Positions 61,069 to 64,000 of a DNA stretch of 64,000 nucleotides are shown here, in pieces. Location of the stretch: the NCBI GenBank assembly GCA_918797485.1, contig CAKKNE010000001.1:5084001-5148000 (forward strand). The letters run 5' to 3'. Positions within the stretch are counted from its first letter, which is position 1. The number at the start of each line of letters is the position of its first letter. This DNA is from Pelagomonas calceolata (Eukaryota; Sar; Pelagophyceae; Pelagomonadales; Pelagomonadaceae). The notes under the pieces are model-generated. The model saw nothing but the letters and a program-made list of their open reading frames with translations. It did not search any database and had not been told where the DNA came from. The translations under genes and the position numbers were made by a program.

Positions 61069-62099
61069 TTATGAGGACCACTGCGGATAGCTGCCGAACT
61101 GGAGCAGCCTCCGCAGGACCTCGCTCTCGCTGCCCGGGTCCGCGTCGGAGCCGTCGATGAAGCCGAGGCTCGGCGCCCGGCCGTAGTCGCGCGTGATGGC
61201 GTCGCCCGCCACGAGCGCTCGCGAGGCGACGACGAGGAGGTCGTCGCCGCCGGGGTCCTCGACGAGTGTTGCCGTCGCGCCGGCGGCGCCGTCGCGCAGC
61301 GTGTCGTACAAAGGGCAAACGACAATATCGTCACCGACGCGCGCGGCCCGAGAGAGTGCCCGAGAATAGAGCTCCGCCGCGTCGAGCTCGCGCCGCCGTC
61401 TAGCCGTGCCTTCGGTACGCGTCGGATTTCGGACCAGAGGAATGAGCGCCTCTCTGCACTCCCGCCACGCATAGCCTCGCTCGACGAGCGCCGCGCGCGC
61501 CGCCTTTTCGTTGCGGTGGCGGCACAGTGCCGAGAGCCGGTAGGCGGCGCGATCGACGGCCGGGTGGCCTGTGTGGTTGTCGACGCGTGAGTTTCGATGG
61601 CGTGAGGCGAAGGAGGTTTCCGACGCGGGCGCGTGCATTTCATCCCGAACTTCTTGAAAATTTCGAAATCATTGTCGCTGCCCGTCGCGAGCAGCGAATC
61701 GACGGTCTCTTTGTCCCTAGCTTCGAGATCATCGCTCGACGTCGCCCAGCCTCCCCCGCGCCATGACCGCACCCAGCTTCCCAAGTCTCCGCCTTCTTCC
61801 ATGGCCTCGATTGCTGCAGCTGTAAGCTTCCCGGGCCAGTCCTTCCTCCGTGGTGCGCTGAGTGTGAGCGAGCGCGGCACGCGTGCGAGCACTTCGAGGG
61901 CAGCGACGTCCTGCTTCACTGTCGCGCTGTCGCCGTCGAACGAGAGTTTGTCCGCATTGATTCCGGCATTCTCGCACCACGATTGGAGGTCCAACTCACT
62001 CAGCGTAGCAGCATGCAGCAGTGGACCGCGCGACGACGAAATCGCTGGCGGTCTGATGAATGCGTAAGCACTACTGCATAGTATGAGTAGTCGTTTCAT
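61069..62099 (-). CDS. SET-domain-like protein (plastid/secretory leader), one short intron
   Basis: Exons 62099-61637 and 61568-61069 join in frame to 320 residues. The N terminus MKRLLILCSSAYAFIRPPA is a signal peptide with an AFIRP motif recalling the plastid Phe signal. The next part (LQSWCENAGINADKLSF, LEVLARVPRSLTLSAP) resembles the entry to SET proteins of the Rubisco-LSMT/SETD3 class. The second exon (RALVAGDAITRDYGRAPSLG then FIDG) resembles the closing GxxIxxxYGxxxNxxLLxxYGF motif. The central NHS-type motif is weak. Protein lysine methyltransferase is the best guess. Confidence 0.6.
61569..61636 (-). mobile_element. Short introner-derived intron in the SET-like gene
   Basis: 68 bases, GC donor (GCACGCGC) and CACACAG acceptor. 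The inner start CCGCGTCGGAAACC matches the element start CTGCGTGGAAATC. It contains CACGCCATCGAAACTCACGCG. Confidence 0.65.
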
Positions 62100-62157
62100 G
62101 GTGGTGCAGCGCTTTGATACGATCTATACGTGCCACGCCGGTTGAACAAAATGGCAT

Positions 62158-62180
62158 GCTAGTGTCTTACATGACGCTAG
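62158..62180 (+). promoter_or_regulatory. Palindromic upstream element, copy 17
   Basis: GCTAGTGTCTTACATG then ACGCTAG; 59 bases to the ATG at 62099 and 146 to that at 62326. Confidence 0.7.
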
Positions 62181-62325
62181 TTCGGCGGCCCGGTTACAAA
62201 AAAAGCGTGTAGTGCTCCTACAACCGCACGGTTTGAGCGCATAGCTCGTGTGCGCGACAGAAATCATAGTCACTGCCTGCACAGCAGACCGTGTGCCATA
62301 GTATTCCCTACACGCCAAGATCTGG

Positions 62326-63711
62326 ATGGCACAGTCCTTGCTTGACAAGAACACCCTGTTGCTTCTCGCCTGCTCGTTTCTGCTGCAGTCCGATCAGAAT
62401 CTCCTAGCGCCGCACTTAACGACGGTTGCCCATGAGTTCGGCATGAATGACGTCCAGCGCGACGAAAAGCTGGGCGGCGAACTTGCGATGGGACTATTCC
62501 TACTCGGAGCGCCGGCTGCTCTCGCGATCGGTGCGTGCGCCGATCGCTATCCTCGGAAACTCCTCCTCGTCATCATACTGCTCGTCGGCGGCGCCGCGTC
62601 GTTAGGCACTGCGCTCGCGCGCAGCTACTCCGACTTGTTCTGGATGCGCGCCTTGACCGGTGTGTCGCTCGGGTCAGCTCTTCCTGTCACGTTTTCACTC
62701 GTGGGCGACATGTTCGCACCGTCGCAGCGGACGGCGGCGAGCGGTCGCGTGGGAGTGGCCATGTCTGCGGGAGTCGGCTTCGGACAAGCGATGAGCGGCT
62801 TTCTTGGCGCGTGGCTAGCATCTTGGCGGGCACCCTTCGTAGTCGTCGGCGTGCTGTTCGTCGCCCTTGCGGCGATCGTCTGGATTGCATTCATAGAACC
62901 GAGGCGTGGCGCGTTCGATGACACGGGTTCGGACGAGGACGAGCCTCGTGCCGAAACGGCACGACGCGATCTGGCAGCGGTTTTTCGGACGCCGACGGCG
63001 CTGCTCGTGTTTCTACAAGGGATACCAGGTTGCGTGCCATGGGGCGTCATTATCGTCTATTTACAAGACTACTTACAAGCGGACCTCGGCCTCAGCCTCG
63101 AGCGAAGCGCAATGGTGCTCACGTGCTTTGCAATTGGCGGCTTCGGCGGCCAATTTATTGGCGGAGAGCTCGGCCAACGACTCTATTCGTGGCGCAAGTC
63201 TGCAGCGGCGTGGCATATGTCCATAGCTGAATTGCTGTCGGTCCCGCCACTCGTCGTAATTCTCACGACGACCAAAGCAGACGCCAGCTTCGAAAAATTG
63301 GCACCCGTAGCCGTGGTGCTCGGCCTGCTCGCCACGCAAACTGGCCCGATCGTTCGAGCTTGCCTGACCAACACGACCGCTCCCCGGGCCAGAGCCTCGG
63401 CTTTTGCCGTGTTTGCTCTGTTCGACGACCTCGGTAAAGGGTTCGGCCCAGTTGTTATTGCACGACTGGTGCGAGCGTATGGTCGCCGGCGGGCGTTCGT
63501 AATTGCGACCATTTTTGGCTGGGGCGTCGGTTCCCTAGTTAATGCGGCGATCACCCTGACGCTTGAAGCCGACGAGCGGCGGCTCCGTTCCACGAACGAG
63601 TTCGAGCTCGTGCCCACCGAGACGCTCGGCGGCGCTGAACAGCTCCATCGCCGCTCGCCAAGTCACTCGCCCGACGGCGACGCCGGCTTGATCTACTTGG
63701 ATGCGACGTGA
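62326..63711 (+). CDS. Major facilitator superfamily transporter
   Basis: 461 residues with about 12 hydrophobic helices. N-half landmarks: LACSFLLQSDQNLLAPHLTT, GACADRYPRKLLLVIILLVG (the GxxxDRxxRR/K loop between helices 2 and 3), RALTGVSLGSALPVTFSLVG, and GWxxPF-like LASWRAPFVVVGVLF. A cytoplasmic loop follows, then a second bundle (GIPGCVPWGVIIVYLQDYL, AIGGFGGQFIGGELGQRL). The pattern resembles the spinster/GudP-like anion or sphingolipid carriers; the substrate is not determinable. Confidence 0.9.
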   Translation: MAQSLLDKNTLLLLACSFLLQSDQNLLAPHLTTVAHEFGMNDVQRDEKLGGELAMGLFLLGAPAALAIGACADRYPRKLLLVIILLVGGAASLGTALARSYSDLFWMRALTGVSLGSALPVTFSLVGDMFAPSQRTAASGRVGVAMSAGVGFGQAMSGFLGAWLASWRAPFVVVGVLFVALAAIVWIAFIEPRRGAFDDTGSDEDEPRAETARRDLAAVFRTPTALLVFLQGIPGCVPWGVIIVYLQDYLQADLGLSLERSAMVLTCFAIGGFGGQFIGGELGQRLYSWRKSAAAWHMSIAELLSVPPLVVILTTTKADASFEKLAPVAVVLGLLATQTGPIVRACLTNTTAPRARASAFAVFALFDDLGKGFGPVVIARLVRAYGRRRAFVIATIFGWGVGSLVNAAITLTLEADERRLRSTNEFELVPTETLGGAEQLHRRSPSHSPDGDAGLIYLDAT

Positions 63712-63782
63712 AAACCACCGACACCGCGTCGACGGCGTTCGGGGCAATGTTAGTTGATATGTTGTTTAATTCACATTACATT

Positions 63783-64000
63783 CTAGAGCCGCCGCGCGTG
63801 CGTGGAAGCCGACGTCACCTGGATGCTGTAAGGAATGGTCGGGCGCTTGCCCGTCGTCGGCGACTTGGGTGGGGGCTTGTGGTCGTACCTTTTATCGTCG
63901 ATGAGCAGGTGGTACCGCATGGGCTTGGGAGTAGCAAGAGTCATGGGATCGACGCGCGGCGCCACCGTCGCCTTCACCTGACTCTTCCACGAATCGGACC
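63783..64000 (-). CDS. C-terminal end of a gene running out of the window
   Basis: About 72 residues are visible (KSQVKATVAPRVDPMTLATP, MRYHLLIDDKRYDHKPPPKS, GKRPTIPYSIQVTSASTHAR), open to the window edge, so the start lies beyond base 64000. The residue mix is normal, with a plausible beta pattern, so it is likely real. Not recognised. Confidence 0.55.
   Translation of the reverse strand, partial: SDSWKSQVKATVAPRVDPMTLATPKPMRYHLLIDDKRYDHKPPPKSPTTGKRPTIPYSIQVTSASTHARRL

Noticed and set aside
1832-62180. The CTAG palindromes as a small transposon (MITE) family
   Set aside because: No consistent target duplication, no conserved sequence beyond the 21-25 bases, and placement restricted to upstream regions.

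Overview
The window looks like nuclear DNA of a small photosynthetic stramenopile, most probably a pelagophyte related to Aureococcus or Pelagomonas. The reasons are: (1) GC-rich, very gene-dense DNA, about 48 genes in 64 kb with few introns; (2) plastid presequences with a cleavable signal peptide and an ASAFAP-like motif, as in ribose-5-phosphate isomerase (residues AAAFAP) and the acyltransferase-like protein at 13.8-14.5 kb (ASHAFSP); (3) a cytochrome c6, NAD kinase and type I signal peptidase with leader sequences; (4) introns bounded by terminal inverted repeats and 8-base target duplications, the architecture described for introner elements in Aureococcus. Species assignment is an inference.

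Layout. 0-9.7 kb: RGS-FHA protein (cut by the window edge), a secreted unknown, a bacterial-type NAD+-dependent DNA ligase, an ankyrin protein, NAD kinase, a long disordered protein, and a MYND/RING-CH/TPR protein. 9.7-21.2 kb: AP-4 beta adaptin, a Golgi-type sulfotransferase, a plastid protein, an apparent fusion of an aromatic FAD hydroxylase with a DOPA-4,5-dioxygenase-like domain, signal peptidase I, cyclopropane fatty acid synthase, and PSTK of the selenocysteine pathway. 21.7-27 kb: small unknowns, a YbaK-like/EMAPII tRNA-binding fusion, an ankyrin protein, a coiled coil and cytochrome c6. 27-29.9 kb is gene-poor and holds a 401-bp MITE-like element. 29.9-42.4 kb: a stand-alone SRP M-domain-like protein, ARPC2, an RGG protein, an AGE-family epimerase, an ankyrin protein, a WDR91-like N-terminal protein, a PRMT9 homologue with an in-frame TGA, an HVA22/REEP protein, a dual-specificity phosphatase and mevalonate kinase. 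42.7-64 kb: a secreted algal-family protein running in frame into FBPase, BioY, exosome RRP46, a long unknown nuclear-type protein, a mitofilin-like protein, RING and LRR pieces, RpiA, a PRMT-like/WW protein, CCP5 carboxypeptidase, a J-domain/HA-domain protein, a bactofilin, a SET-domain protein, an MFS transporter, and the 3' end of one more gene.

Two genome-wide patterns stand out. First, a near-palindromic element of 21-25 bases (GCTAGTGTCTTACA, a short spacer, CGCTAGC) occurs at least 17 times, always in the space upstream of one or two gene starts and usually between divergent genes. It looks like a bidirectional promoter element. Second, nearly every intron I can define by reading frame is an introner-type insertion. 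The first target-site copy supplies the GT or GC donor and the element end supplies the AG acceptor, so splicing restores the uninterrupted gene.

Functionally the genes are ordinary housekeeping and plastid genes: Calvin cycle and pentose phosphate (FBPase, RpiA), NADP supply (NADK), lumenal electron transfer (cytochrome c6), isoprenoid (MVK), membrane traffic (AP-4, WDR91-like, REEP), actin (ARPC2) and RNA decay (RRP46). Several bacterial-type acquisitions (LigA, BioY, bactofilin, CFA synthase) sit among them. I see no rRNA, tRNA or CRISPR.
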